Shown here: positions 8,397-16,571 of the stretch, piece by piece
How positions within the stretch are numbered: the stretch's first letter is position 1
How the letters are laid out: each line of letters starts with the position of its first letter
The notes under the pieces: model-generated
Told to the model about the DNA's origin: nothing
What the model saw: the letters and a program-made list of their open reading frames with translations, nothing else
Databases searched by the model: none
Source of the DNA: Acidobacteriota bacterium
GTDB taxonomy: Bacteria > Acidobacteriota > Terriglobia > Bryobacterales > Bryobacteraceae
NCBI GenBank assembly: GCA_018268935.1
Contig: JAFDVS010000067.1
Span: 45,706 to 109,705 of the forward strand
Length of the DNA: 64,000 nt
Direction of reading: 5' to 3'
Translations under genes and position numbers: made by a program

Positions 8397-11300
8397 TATT
8401 CTTCCTCCCGCGGGGCGCGGTTGGGCGTAGTCAATAATGGTACGGATTGGGGCGAGAGTTCGACGCCATCATCCAGCAGAAGCAAATGCCGCCGCCCGTG
8501 GTTGGAGTCCACGATCAGCTTGCGCTTTCCCGGCAGGATTTGTTCCATTGCCTCCAGGTAGAGCCTGGTTTCGGTGGGGCCTGGTGCTGAGCGGAACGCA
8601 GCCTCGGCCTCAATAAAGCGGCTGGAATCGCCCGCGGCACGATTCTTGCGGCCTAGCGAATAGCCCTCAGCATTCAACAGGCTCGCCTGTGCATTTCCTC
8701 TTGCAAGCGCCACTTGTTCGTTGCGGTATCCTTCTGCCTCGTTGACCAGCCGGTTCTTTTCTTCAAACGCGCCCGACACGTCGCGGAACGCATCCACCAC
8801 TTCCAGCGACGGGTGCACATCAAGCAGTTTCACCTGCAGCACTTCAACTCCGGCTTTATAGCGATCCAGCCTCTGCTGCATCTCCGCCCGCACGCGCGCC
8901 TCAATCCCGTTGCGGCCCGTTGTCAACGCTTCGTCCAATGCCGTAGTGGTGATCACCGAATGAATAGCGGATTCCCCGGCAACGCGAATGGTCGTCTCTC
9001 CATCCAGTTGGCGAAACAGATAATCATCCGGACGTACCAGCCGGTAGTGGATGGTCGCCGTCACCTCCATCATCGTCTGATCGCCAGTGACCACCAGCGA
9101 TTCTTCCGGCTTGCGCTGGAAGCGCCCGGAGCGATGCTGCACGTTCCATTCATATGCCGCCGGTTCTGTTTCCATCAATTCACCGCTAGAGCGATAGCCG
9201 ATCTCCAAGGCGCGTGTGCGCCGAGCCTGAATACGTGTCAGCTTCTCCACCGGCCAGGGTAGTTTGTAGTGCAACCCCGGTTCCTCATAGGGCATCACTT
9301 TTTTTCCGAAGCGTTCAATCACACCCACTTCATCCGGCTGCAGCATGTAGAAGCCGTTCAGCACGAACATAGCGGCCAATGAGTACAGTAGTGGCTTGCC
9401 CCAGTGTTGCCGCGCATGCCACACATGATGAAACGTGTGATGCAGATCGACGTGATGCCACTTGTGTTGCAGGTGGTGCAGGCTCAACTTGTGCAGCAGT
9501 TTCGCCAACCTCGATTTCTGCTTCGCTTCCACTTGCAGAAGCCGCAGCGAACTCAGCATCACCAGTAGTGACGAGATCTGGTGGGTAAAGGCCGCGCCCA
9601 ACGGTCCCAGGATTCCGGTAGCGCAGGCGATAACAGCAGTGAAGTTCACGACGCCGGCAAATATGATGATGTTCTGCCAGGTAATCGCCATCGCGCGCCG
9701 GCTCACTTCAAACAGCTTCGCCAGCTTGTCCAGCGATTCCGGCATGTACACCACGTCAGCGGCTTCGGCCGTAATGTCACTGGCGCCTTTCACGGCAACA
9801 CCGACATGCGCCGCGGCCAGCGCCGGGGCGTCATTGATGCCGTCGCCTATCATAGCGACGGTGTGCCCGTGGTTCGCCAGATGCCGGATGCGTTCCAGTT
9901 TCTGCTCCGGGAGCAATTCGGCCTCAACGTGTGGAATCAGCAGTTCCTTGGCAATCACCTCAGCGGCTCGCCGGCGGTCGCCGGTCAGCATCACGACCTG
10001 ATGTATGTCCAGGTGATGATCCAGTTGATGGATCGCCTTCTTCGCGCCCTGCCGGATGCGGTCGCGCAGCAGGATCGCGCCCACCAGGCGGCTATCCTCC
10101 GCCACTAGCACCGCGGTTGCGCCCAATTGATCGGCCTGGTCCAGCAGCGCCGCGGTATCCGCAATTCCATGTTCCCCGAGGAATGCCGCATTCCCCGCGC
10201 GAAGTGTTCGCCCCTCGAACGTGCATTCCACGCCGCGCCCAGGCAACACACGCGCTTCGTCCACGGCAAGCACTGGCAGGCTGCGGGCGCGAGCCGCATC
10301 CACAATGACGCGAGCCAACACATGGTCAGAGGCGCGTTCGGCGATGGCGGCGAGTTGCAGCACCTCATCTTCGCTGCGCTCCTGCGGGATGATCCGGATG
10401 ATCTCGAATTTGCCTTCGGTGATCGTTCCTGTCTTGTCGAACACCACGGCATCCACTTTCGCCGCCTGCTGGATGATGGCGCCACCGCGAACCAAAATGC
10501 CTCGGCGTGCCAGTCCGCCCATGGCGGCAACCATCGCCGTCGGCGTTGCCAGAATCAGCGCGCAGGGGCAACCTACCAGCAGTACCGCCACCGTGCGCAA
10601 CCAGTCCCGCGTGAAGTAGAACGTGGCCGCGGCACAAATCAGCAAGGCCGGAAGAAAGTAGCGTGCGTACTTGTCGGCCATGCGCTCCACGGGAGCTTGC
10701 TTGTCTTTGGCCTGCTCCACCAGGCGGACCACTTGGGCGATTACGGTATCGGACCCCGCCCGCGATACACGGATCTCCAGCAGTCCATTGCCATTCAACG
10801 TGCCTGAGAAAACATCAGACCCAGGCTGCTTATCCTTGGGCAGAGACTCGCCGGTGATGGTGCTCTCGTCAATCGCCGAAAAACCGTTGACCACCACGCC
10901 GTCCGCCGTAATGCGTTCGCCGGACCGCACCAGGATGTGGTCGCCCGGCTCCAGATCCTCTACCGGTACTTCAGTCTCCACTCCATCCTTGAGCAGGCGC
11001 GCTTTGCGCGGCATCTGCTCCACGAATCTACGGATGGCAGCGTTCGTGCGGCCCGCGGCGTAAGTCTCCAGCCCTTCCCCGACAAGGATGATGAACAAAG
11101 CCTCGGCTGCCGCGACATACTCACCAGCGGCAAGGGCAGCCACCACCGCTACGCAAATGGCAAGATCGGCGGTGATTTCCTTCTCCAACAAGTGTGCGAT
11201 GGAACTGTAGAACGTCTTGTAGCCCGCTAGCACTGTGATGATGGCCGCGGTGTCGATCCCAAAGACGGTCTTGAATATCCCAGTGACATTCAGCAACAGC

Positions 11301-11398
11301 AGAATGCCCACAAAACCTGCGTAGATGTAGTATCGAACGCGTGCCCGCGCTTCCTCTTCCGGTGTCTGGATGTGCTTCGGTCGTGCTACTTGATGCAT
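8396..11398 (-). CDS. P1B-type metal-transporting ATPase fused to an HflK-like SPFH domain
   Basis: A 1000-residue fusion. Residues about 1-630 are a heavy-metal P-type ATPase with intact machinery: TGES, the CPC metal-site motif at C277-C279, DKTG with phosphorylated D321, and GDGINDAPAL. There is no N-terminal heavy-metal-binding domain. Residues 636-665 form a linker with 12 His in 30 residues. From about 672 the chain has a new membrane helix and an HflK-type SPFH domain (PDEVGVIERFGKK, GLHYKLPWPVEKL, later EQILPGKRKLIVDSNHG). I chose ATG 11398 because the open frame continues upstream into the divergent rib gene and the extra residues are not membrane-like. The final helix carries HQISSLL where Zn/Cd pumps have Asp, so the metal is uncertain. 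Confidence 0.92.
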   Translation of the reverse strand: MHQVARPKHIQTPEEEARARVRYYIYAGFVGILLLLNVTGIFKTVFGIDTAAIITVLAGYKTFYSSIAHLLEKEITADLAICVAVVAALAAGEYVAAAEALFIILVGEGLETYAAGRTNAAIRRFVEQMPRKARLLKDGVETEVPVEDLEPGDHILVRSGERITADGVVVNGFSAIDESTITGESLPKDKQPGSDVFSGTLNGNGLLEIRVSRAGSDTVIAQVVRLVEQAKDKQAPVERMADKYARYFLPALLICAAATFYFTRDWLRTVAVLLVGCPCALILATPTAMVAAMGGLARRGILVRGGAIIQQAAKVDAVVFDKTGTITEGKFEIIRIIPQERSEDEVLQLAAIAERASDHVLARVIVDAARARSLPVLAVDEARVLPGRGVECTFEGRTLRAGNAAFLGEHGIADTAALLDQADQLGATAVLVAEDSRLVGAILLRDRIRQGAKKAIHQLDHHLDIHQVVMLTGDRRRAAEVIAKELLIPHVEAELLPEQKLERIRHLANHGHTVAMIGDGINDAPALAAAHVGVAVKGASDITAEAADVVYMPESLDKLAKLFEVSRRAMAITWQNIIIFAGVVNFTAVIACATGILGPLGAAFTHQISSLLVMLSSLRLLQVEAKQKSRLAKLLHKLSLHHLQHKWHHVDLHHTFHHVWHARQHWGKPLLYSLAAMFVLNGFYMLQPDEVGVIERFGKKVMPYEEPGLHYKLPWPVEKLTRIQARRTRALEIGYRSSGELMETEPAAYEWNVQHRSGRFQRKPEESLVVTGDQTMMEVTATIHYRLVRPDDYLFRQLDGETTIRVAGESAIHSVITTTALDEALTTGRNGIEARVRAEMQQRLDRYKAGVEVLQVKLLDVHPSLEVVDAFRDVSGAFEEKNRLVNEAEGYRNEQVALARGNAQASLLNAEGYSLGRKNRAAGDSSRFIEAEAAFRSAPGPTETRLYLEAMEQILPGKRKLIVDSNHGRRHLLLLDDGVELSPQSVPLLTTPNRAPREEE

Positions 11399-11444
11399 AG
11401 GTAACGGTCCAGGCGCGCACGTATTCCGGTGCCGGATACGGCGG

Positions 11445-11461
11445 CTCCGATAGAATCGGAG
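11445..11461 (+). promoter_or_regulatory. Palindrome over a TAGAAT box and GGAG just upstream of the rib gene
   Basis: A perfect inverted repeat with 7-base arms (CTCCGAT / ATCGGAG) around a 3-base spacer. A possible -10 hexamer (TAGAAT, 11451-11456) lies across its centre and GGAG, a Shine-Dalgarno candidate 9 bases before the ATG at 11471, lies in its right arm. It could be an operator, or an RNA hairpin hiding the ribosome site. The sequence alone does not decide. Confidence 0.45.
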
Positions 11462-11470
11462 TAGATCATT

Positions 11471-12601
11471 ATGCCATTTGCATCCATCCCGGAGGCTATC
11501 GATGATTTCCGCGCAGGAAAGATGCTGGTTGTCGTCGACGACGAAGACCGGGAAAACGAAGGTGATCTGACCATCGCCGCTGAGAAGATCACACCTGAGA
11601 TTATCAATTTCATGGCCGTCCATGGCCGTGGGCTGATTTGTGTGGCACTGTCTGCCGACAAGTGCGATCAGTTGCAACTGCCGCTGATGACCCCGCGCAA
11701 CACCTCCATGTTCGGTACGGCGTTCTGCGAGTCGGTAGATGCCGCCTCTGGCGTCACTACCGGCATCTCCGCATCGGATCGCGCGCACACCATCCAGATC
11801 ATGATGGACCCCGATGCCCGACCCGCCGACCTGGCGCGTCCAGGCCATGTGTTCCCTCTCCGTGCGCGAGAGGGCGGTGTCCTCGTCCGCTCCGGCCAAA
11901 CCGAAGCCGCTGTCGATCTGGCTCGCATGGCCGGATTACAGCCCGGTGGTGTGATCTGCGAAATCATGAACGATGACGGCACCATGAGCCGTGTTCCGCA
12001 ATTGATCGAATTCTGCAAGCGCCACGACCTGCGCATGATCTCGGTGGCGGAGCTGATTCGTTACCGGTTGCTACATGAGCGCATCGTTCAGCGCCGCGCC
12101 GAGGGTACCCTGCGCACGGCATTCGGCGAGTTCCAGACGATCGTCTATTCCAGTTCTGTGGACGATGAGCAGCATCTGGCATTGGTTTATGGCGATGTGA
12201 CGGCGAAGGAGAATGTGCTCGTGCGGATGCATTCGCACTGCTCCTATGGCGATGTCTTCGGTTCCCTCGACTGCAATTGCCAGCAGATACTGCGGGGCGC
12301 GATGCAGAAGATCAGCGAAGCCGGTGCGGGCGTGCTGGTCTACCTCCATCAAACGGGGCCGGGGATGCGCACGCAGAAGGACAACGGGAAAGCCCGTATC
12401 CTTTCGCACGGGCGCGACGCGTTTCTCACCACGCAGGCGCAGGGCCAGCGCATGCTGCAACACGACACAGGCATTGGGGCTCAGATTCTTGCGGATTTGA
12501 ATCTGCATACCATTTGTCTGCTGACCAACCACCCGCGCAAGATTGTCGGTCTCGATGGCTTTGGCATTGAAATCGTCGACTCCGTTCCGGTAACGGACTA
12601 A
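11471..12601 (+). CDS. RibBA-like protein: DHBP synthase domain plus degenerate GTP cyclohydrolase II domain (RibBX-type)
   Basis: 376 residues. The N-terminal half is 3,4-dihydroxy-2-butanone-4-phosphate synthase (riboflavin pathway), with DDEDRENEGDL, TGISASDRAHTI and PGHVFPLRA; however, the usual GHTEA is GQTEA (Q143), replacing a metal-ligand His. The C-terminal half keeps the GTP cyclohydrolase II zinc cysteines (C257 and the DCNC pair in HSHCSYGDVFGSLDCNC) but not the QEGRGIGL loop (here HQTGPGM) or the D-x-R segment that supplies the catalytic Asp/Arg of E. coli RibA (D126, R128); here it reads LQHDTGIGAQIL. The protein stops right after SVPVTD. RibBX proteins with an inactive second half are known from Proteobacteria. 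Cyclohydrolase activity is doubtful. Confidence 0.85.
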   Translation: MPFASIPEAIDDFRAGKMLVVVDDEDRENEGDLTIAAEKITPEIINFMAVHGRGLICVALSADKCDQLQLPLMTPRNTSMFGTAFCESVDAASGVTTGISASDRAHTIQIMMDPDARPADLARPGHVFPLRAREGGVLVRSGQTEAAVDLARMAGLQPGGVICEIMNDDGTMSRVPQLIEFCKRHDLRMISVAELIRYRLLHERIVQRRAEGTLRTAFGEFQTIVYSSSVDDEQHLALVYGDVTAKENVLVRMHSHCSYGDVFGSLDCNCQQILRGAMQKISEAGAGVLVYLHQTGPGMRTQKDNGKARILSHGRDAFLTTQAQGQRMLQHDTGIGAQILADLNLHTICLLTNHPRKIVGLDGFGIEIVDSVPVTD

Positions 12602-12695
12602 TCTCACATCCAAACTCGAACTGGCTTCGTACCTAGTAGAGACATCAGCGTGGAATCCCGGGAACCGCGCTCCTGATTTCTAGGAGGTTTTCATC

Positions 12696-13880
12696 ATGTT
12701 TCGATACACAGGATACGTGTGTGCTCTGTTGCTGTGCTCACTGAGTTCGGCCCGCGCGGAGCGAATCTTCGCCGTGGATTCCCGCGCCGTATTGGTCAGC
12801 TTCGACTCGAACCGTCCGTCCGCCATCCAATCCATGGCCGTCGTCCGTGGCCTGCAACCCGGAGAGAGCATTCTCGGCATTGATTTCCGGCCGGCTGACA
12901 AGAAGCTGTATGCGCTCGGCAGCACCAGCCGGATCTATGTTGTCGATCCCGCCACCGGCGCCGCCACCGCGGTTGGCTCAGGCAGCTTTCTGCCTACGCT
13001 GGATGGCTCCAAATTCGGATTCAATTTCAATCCCACTGTCGATCGCATTCGCATCGTCAGCAATCGCGGCCAGAACCTGCGTGCTCATCCCGACACCGGA
13101 CAAGTAGTTGCCGTCGATGGCTTCCTCCGCTACAGCGATGATGCTGTTCCTAACATTGTTGCGGCGGCGTATACCAACAGCGTTGCCGGGGCGACTTCGA
13201 CAACACTCTACGACTTCGATCTCGCGCGCCGCGCCATTGTCACCCAGACTCCGCCGAACGAAGGAAGGCTGGTTTTCAACTTCCAGGTCAAAGGCGCAGA
13301 CTTCTCCGAAGTGACGGGCTTCGACATCAGCCCGGTAGGCAACAAAGGCTACATCGCCACGCGCGAGACCAGCGCCGCCCGCGTGCGGTTGTACGAGATC
13401 GACTTCCCGAACGGCACGGCCACGTTGTTGGGAACGCTGGGCGGCCTCGATCAGGTGTCCGCTATCGCAGTAGCACCAGAGGGCATGCCCACTCTCTTCA
13501 CCCGTCTCGGCGGCTTGCCGGCCATCACGGCCGTAGTTGACGAATTCCTTAGCAACGTTGTCGCCGACAACCGCATCAACAAGTTCTTCTCCGCCACGGT
13601 GGCCAGTTCCGCCCGCGTCGCCGCGCTTCGCCAGAATCTGATTGACCAGGTTTGTGCCGGATCCGGCGGCCCCTGCGAATACAAGGGCCGCGACATGAAG
13701 TCGGCGCATCAAGGCATGATGATCAGCGACCTTGAATTCGACGCGCTGGTCGAGGATCTGGTGAAAGCGCTGGACCGGTTCAATGTCCCAGTGCCCGAAA
13801 AAGCGGCGCTGCTCGGTGTTCTAAGCCCGATGCGCGGCGACATCGTGGAGAAGAAGCAGATGCAGATGCTCGGGAACTAG
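12696..13880 (+). CDS. Secreted DUF4394 domain fused to a group 1 truncated hemoglobin
   Basis: 394 residues. A signal peptide (cleavage near SSARA-E) precedes a DUF4394 propeller-like domain (about 25-260: GIDFRPADKKLYALG, LYDFDLARRAI). From P265 the chain becomes a truncated globin (LFTRLGGLPAITAVVDEF, GPCEYKGRDMKSAHQGM) with proximal heme His at 338. The globin motifs and length (about 130 residues) match group 1. A strong ribosome site (TAGGAGG, 12680s) supports the start. Truncated globins are normally cytoplasmic and handle O2 or NO; this one should be exported. The heme-delivery route and role of the fusion are unknown. The stop interlocks with the convergent sialidase-like gene by 4 bases. 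Confidence 0.88.
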   Translation: MFRYTGYVCALLLCSLSSARAERIFAVDSRAVLVSFDSNRPSAIQSMAVVRGLQPGESILGIDFRPADKKLYALGSTSRIYVVDPATGAATAVGSGSFLPTLDGSKFGFNFNPTVDRIRIVSNRGQNLRAHPDTGQVVAVDGFLRYSDDAVPNIVAAAYTNSVAGATSTTLYDFDLARRAIVTQTPPNEGRLVFNFQVKGADFSEVTGFDISPVGNKGYIATRETSAARVRLYEIDFPNGTATLLGTLGGLDQVSAIAVAPEGMPTLFTRLGGLPAITAVVDEFLSNVVADNRINKFFSATVASSARVAALRQNLIDQVCAGSGGPCEYKGRDMKSAHQGMMISDLEFDALVEDLVKALDRFNVPVPEKAALLGVLSPMRGDIVEKKQMQMLGN

Positions 13881-14971
13881 AGCTTCCACCGGCGCTGCCG
13901 CAGCATGGCGCGGAGCGATCCACTCAACAGTTCGTACCACACGGTGAGCATGTCGCCATTGGCCAGTTCCACGGTGGATGGGTACCCTAAATCTCCTCCC
14001 AGCCCATCATCGGAGATCGTAATCGGCGCGGACCAGGTTTTGCCCGCATCCGCGCTGATGCGTGCCTGATTGCCGAACGGAGGCCGCCGGTATCCATAGG
14101 TCATCAACAAACGGCCGTCGCGCAGCCGCAGCAGGTGTGACGGCAATCCCCACACTCCGATAGTGTGGGGCGTAGTCCACGTCTTTCCGCCGTCGGTGGA
14201 TTCGCATTGCAGGGTCTCATTGTTGTCGGTCTTGTTGTGGTTCCGGATCTGCACGATGATGCGTCCATCCGGTGCTTCGACGCCGTGCAACTCATGGTAA
14301 TTGTTGTGGTCGTCTCCGGGACGAGTGGGGATGTCGGAAAGATAACGCCACGTTGCCCCATCGTCGGTGGATTCGGCCACGCCCACACGGAAACCCGGCT
14401 CCCACAGCGCCTTCCCCGGATACAGCAGCCGGCCAGAGCGCAGCGCGAAGGGCCCATGGGGGCTGTTCACGGGCACGCGGAACGGCGCCGACCAGTTCAC
14501 CCCACCGTCGGTGGACCGTAGCATCCAGGTGCCCAGATGCGCTTTGCGCTGCTCCGCGCTGAGCCTGGCATGGGCCGCCTTCCACTTGGCCAGCCGCTCG
14601 GGGTGCCAGTTGCGTGCCTTCTCCAGATACCCCTCATAAGCCAGCGAAGTGAACGTGCTCACCAACAACGTTCCTTTGGGCGTCTCCAGAACGCCTGCGT
14701 CGCGGTCATCAATGGCCGAGTCCATCAGCGTCTCCGGCCACGTCCAGCTTGCGCCATCGTCCTTCGAGCGCATCAACTCCACGCGGCCAAACGGGCAGAC
14801 GTGCGCCTCTCTTCCGCCGGAGCAGACCAGCAGCAACTCACCGTTGGATCGCCGGGTGACCGTCGGCCACCCCGAATAATATTGGGCATCGGGTGAGACG
14901 ATCTGCGCCCCTGTAGTGGCGGCGGAGAGCGATAGAGGGGCAAAGAGGACAGCGCGGCGCGAAAGAAGCAT
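13877..14971 (-). CDS. Sialidase/BNR-repeat family exported hydrolase or glycan-binding protein
   Basis: 364 residues from ATG 14971. The N-terminus (MLLSRRAVLFAPLSLSAA) carries twin arginines and a hydrophobic run, so Tat export is likely. Five Asp-box motifs (S-x-D-x-G-x-x-W) mark a six-bladed sialidase propeller: SKDDGASW, STDGGVNW, STDDGATW, STDGGKTW and SADAGKTW. Acidobacterial and planctomycete members of this family may act on sialic or other uronic sugars, or may only bind; I cannot name the substrate. I saw no Shine-Dalgarno site, and an upstream in-frame ATG at 15016 gives an unlikely N-terminus. Confidence 0.8.
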   Translation of the reverse strand: MLLSRRAVLFAPLSLSAATTGAQIVSPDAQYYSGWPTVTRRSNGELLLVCSGGREAHVCPFGRVELMRSKDDGASWTWPETLMDSAIDDRDAGVLETPKGTLLVSTFTSLAYEGYLEKARNWHPERLAKWKAAHARLSAEQRKAHLGTWMLRSTDGGVNWSAPFRVPVNSPHGPFALRSGRLLYPGKALWEPGFRVGVAESTDDGATWRYLSDIPTRPGDDHNNYHELHGVEAPDGRIIVQIRNHNKTDNNETLQCESTDGGKTWTTPHTIGVWGLPSHLLRLRDGRLLMTYGYRRPPFGNQARISADAGKTWSAPITISDDGLGGDLGYPSTVELANGDMLTVWYELLSGSLRAMLRQRRWKL

Positions 14972-15054
14972 AGAAACTTGGTAACATAAGAACTGCCCCG
15001 CTGAGAAGGGGACCAACGATTACCAACCCCAGGGTAAACTTAGATCGACGCGAC

Positions 15055-15083
15055 GAAGGGCGCTCTTTTTGAGAGCGCCCTTC
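15055..15083 (-). terminator. Hairpin terminator of the nuo operon
   Basis: Perfect 11-base stem (GAAGGGCGCTC with GAGCGCCCTTC) and a 7-base loop, starting 27 bases after the nuoN stop. The minus-strand side has no long U tract, so termination may be inefficient or may need Rho. Confidence 0.6.
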
Positions 15084-15110
15084 TCATTTGCGTAGATCTG
15101 AAATTTGAGG

Positions 15111-16571
15111 CTACTTCACCAGCGCAGCGGAACGCCCGGCGAAATCGAGCACCAGCGAGGGGTATACACCCAGCACCAGGATCGCAGCCGCGGAGCCCCA
15201 CAGCACCGCCTGCACGCCTGCGGAGAGTGGCTGCAGGTCGGCCGTCGTCTCGCCCGGCTCCTTGAAGTACATCACCACGATGATGCGCAGGTAGTAATAC
15301 GCCGCCACAGCGCTGTTCAGCAGGCCCAGAATCGTCAGCCACACCAGATTCGCATCCAGCGCTGCTTTGAAGATGTAGAACTTGCCGAAGAAGCCGCCGG
15401 TTAGAGGAACGCCGATCAGCGAGAGCAGGAAGATGGTCAACAGCGCCGCGGTCACCGGCTGGCGCCAGCCCAAACCCGCCATATCGTCGATGCTCACGTA
15501 CTTCTCGCCCTTGCGCGCAAAATGCGTCACCACAGCGAAAGCGCCCACGTTCATGAACGCGTAGGAGGCCAGATAGAACATCGCCGCCGCAGTTCCAATG
15601 TTGGAATGTGCCGTCAGCGCCACCATCACATAGCCGGCATGCGCAATCGAGCTGTACGCCAACATGCGCTTGATGTTGTTCTGCAGCAGTGCGGCGAAAT
15701 TGCCGATGATCATCGTCGCCAGTGCCGATACGCCCACCACCGGAGCCCACGCATCAGCCACCGATTCGAACGCCGTCATGTACACGCGCAGGAAGATGGC
15801 AAAGGCTGCTGCCTTCGGCCCTGCAGATAGGAATGCTGCCACCGGGGCAGGCGCGCCCTGGTACACATCCGGAGCCCAGACTTGAAACGGCGCGGCCGAA
15901 ACTTTAAAGGCGAAGCCGACGAACATCAGCGCCGCCGAGGTGCCGATGAGGCCGAGCGACGGTGCAATGTCCTTGTTCGTGAGAATGCGCCGGATCTCCG
16001 CCAGATTCGTTGTCCCCGTCACTCCGTAGATCCAGGAGACGCCATACAGCAGGAACGCCGTGGCAAATGACCCGAGCAGAAAATACTTCAGCGCCGATTC
16101 GTTGTTGCGTTTATCGTCGCGCAGGTAGCCCGCCAGAATGTACGATGCGATGGAGCTGATTTCCAACCCGATGAAGAGGATGATCAACTCGTTGGCCGAA
16201 ACCATGATGCACTGCCCCACCACGCTGAAAAGGATCAGCGGGTAGTACTCGCCGTCTTCGGCGTTCTCGCGCTTCAAATAAGCGAAGGAGCAGAACAGCG
16301 TGAGGATGCCCACGCCGATCACCAGCACTTTGAAGAACGTGGCAAAGCCGTCGATGATCAGCATCGACTGAAACGCTACGCCCGGATCGGAATACGCCAT
16401 CACCGCAGCCCACGCCGCTGCTACCAGCGAGAGTAACGAGATAACCCCCAGGTGCTGCTTGTCCTTCATCAGCGGTTCCAGCACCATCAACACAGTGCCC
16501 ATCACAATGAGGATCAATTCCGGAAGGAACCGGAGTAGTTCCGCGGAACTGGGCATGAAGTTACCGGCCAT
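15111..16571 (-). CDS. nuoN: NADH-quinone oxidoreductase subunit N
   Basis: 486 residues, one of the three antiporter-like proton-pumping membrane subunits of complex I. It has about 14 membrane helices and the characteristic AYSSIAHAGYVMVAL and FLLSLIGVPLTGGFFGKF helices, with a Lys-rich discontinuous helix region. The ATG at 16571 has AAGGGAG 8 bases upstream and overlaps the end of nuoM by 11 bases. It is the last gene of the operon, followed by a hairpin at 15055-15083. The length is typical (E. coli NuoN 485). Confidence 0.96.
   Translation of the reverse strand: MAGNFMPSSAELLRFLPELILIVMGTVLMVLEPLMKDKQHLGVISLLSLVAAAWAAVMAYSDPGVAFQSMLIIDGFATFFKVLVIGVGILTLFCSFAYLKRENAEDGEYYPLILFSVVGQCIMVSANELIILFIGLEISSIASYILAGYLRDDKRNNESALKYFLLGSFATAFLLYGVSWIYGVTGTTNLAEIRRILTNKDIAPSLGLIGTSAALMFVGFAFKVSAAPFQVWAPDVYQGAPAPVAAFLSAGPKAAAFAIFLRVYMTAFESVADAWAPVVGVSALATMIIGNFAALLQNNIKRMLAYSSIAHAGYVMVALTAHSNIGTAAAMFYLASYAFMNVGAFAVVTHFARKGEKYVSIDDMAGLGWRQPVTAALLTIFLLSLIGVPLTGGFFGKFYIFKAALDANLVWLTILGLLNSAVAAYYYLRIIVVMYFKEPGETTADLQPLSAGVQAVLWGSAAAILVLGVYPSLVLDFAGRSAALVK

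Noticed and set aside
11399..11470. FMN riboswitch upstream of the rib gene
   Set aside because: Only 72 bases are available and the conserved RFN-element helices are not visible.
11399..11899. In-frame N-terminal extension of the ATPase-SPFH fusion
   Set aside because: It lies antisense to the conserved start of the rib gene, has no membrane or domain character, and ATG 11398 begins right before the first helix.
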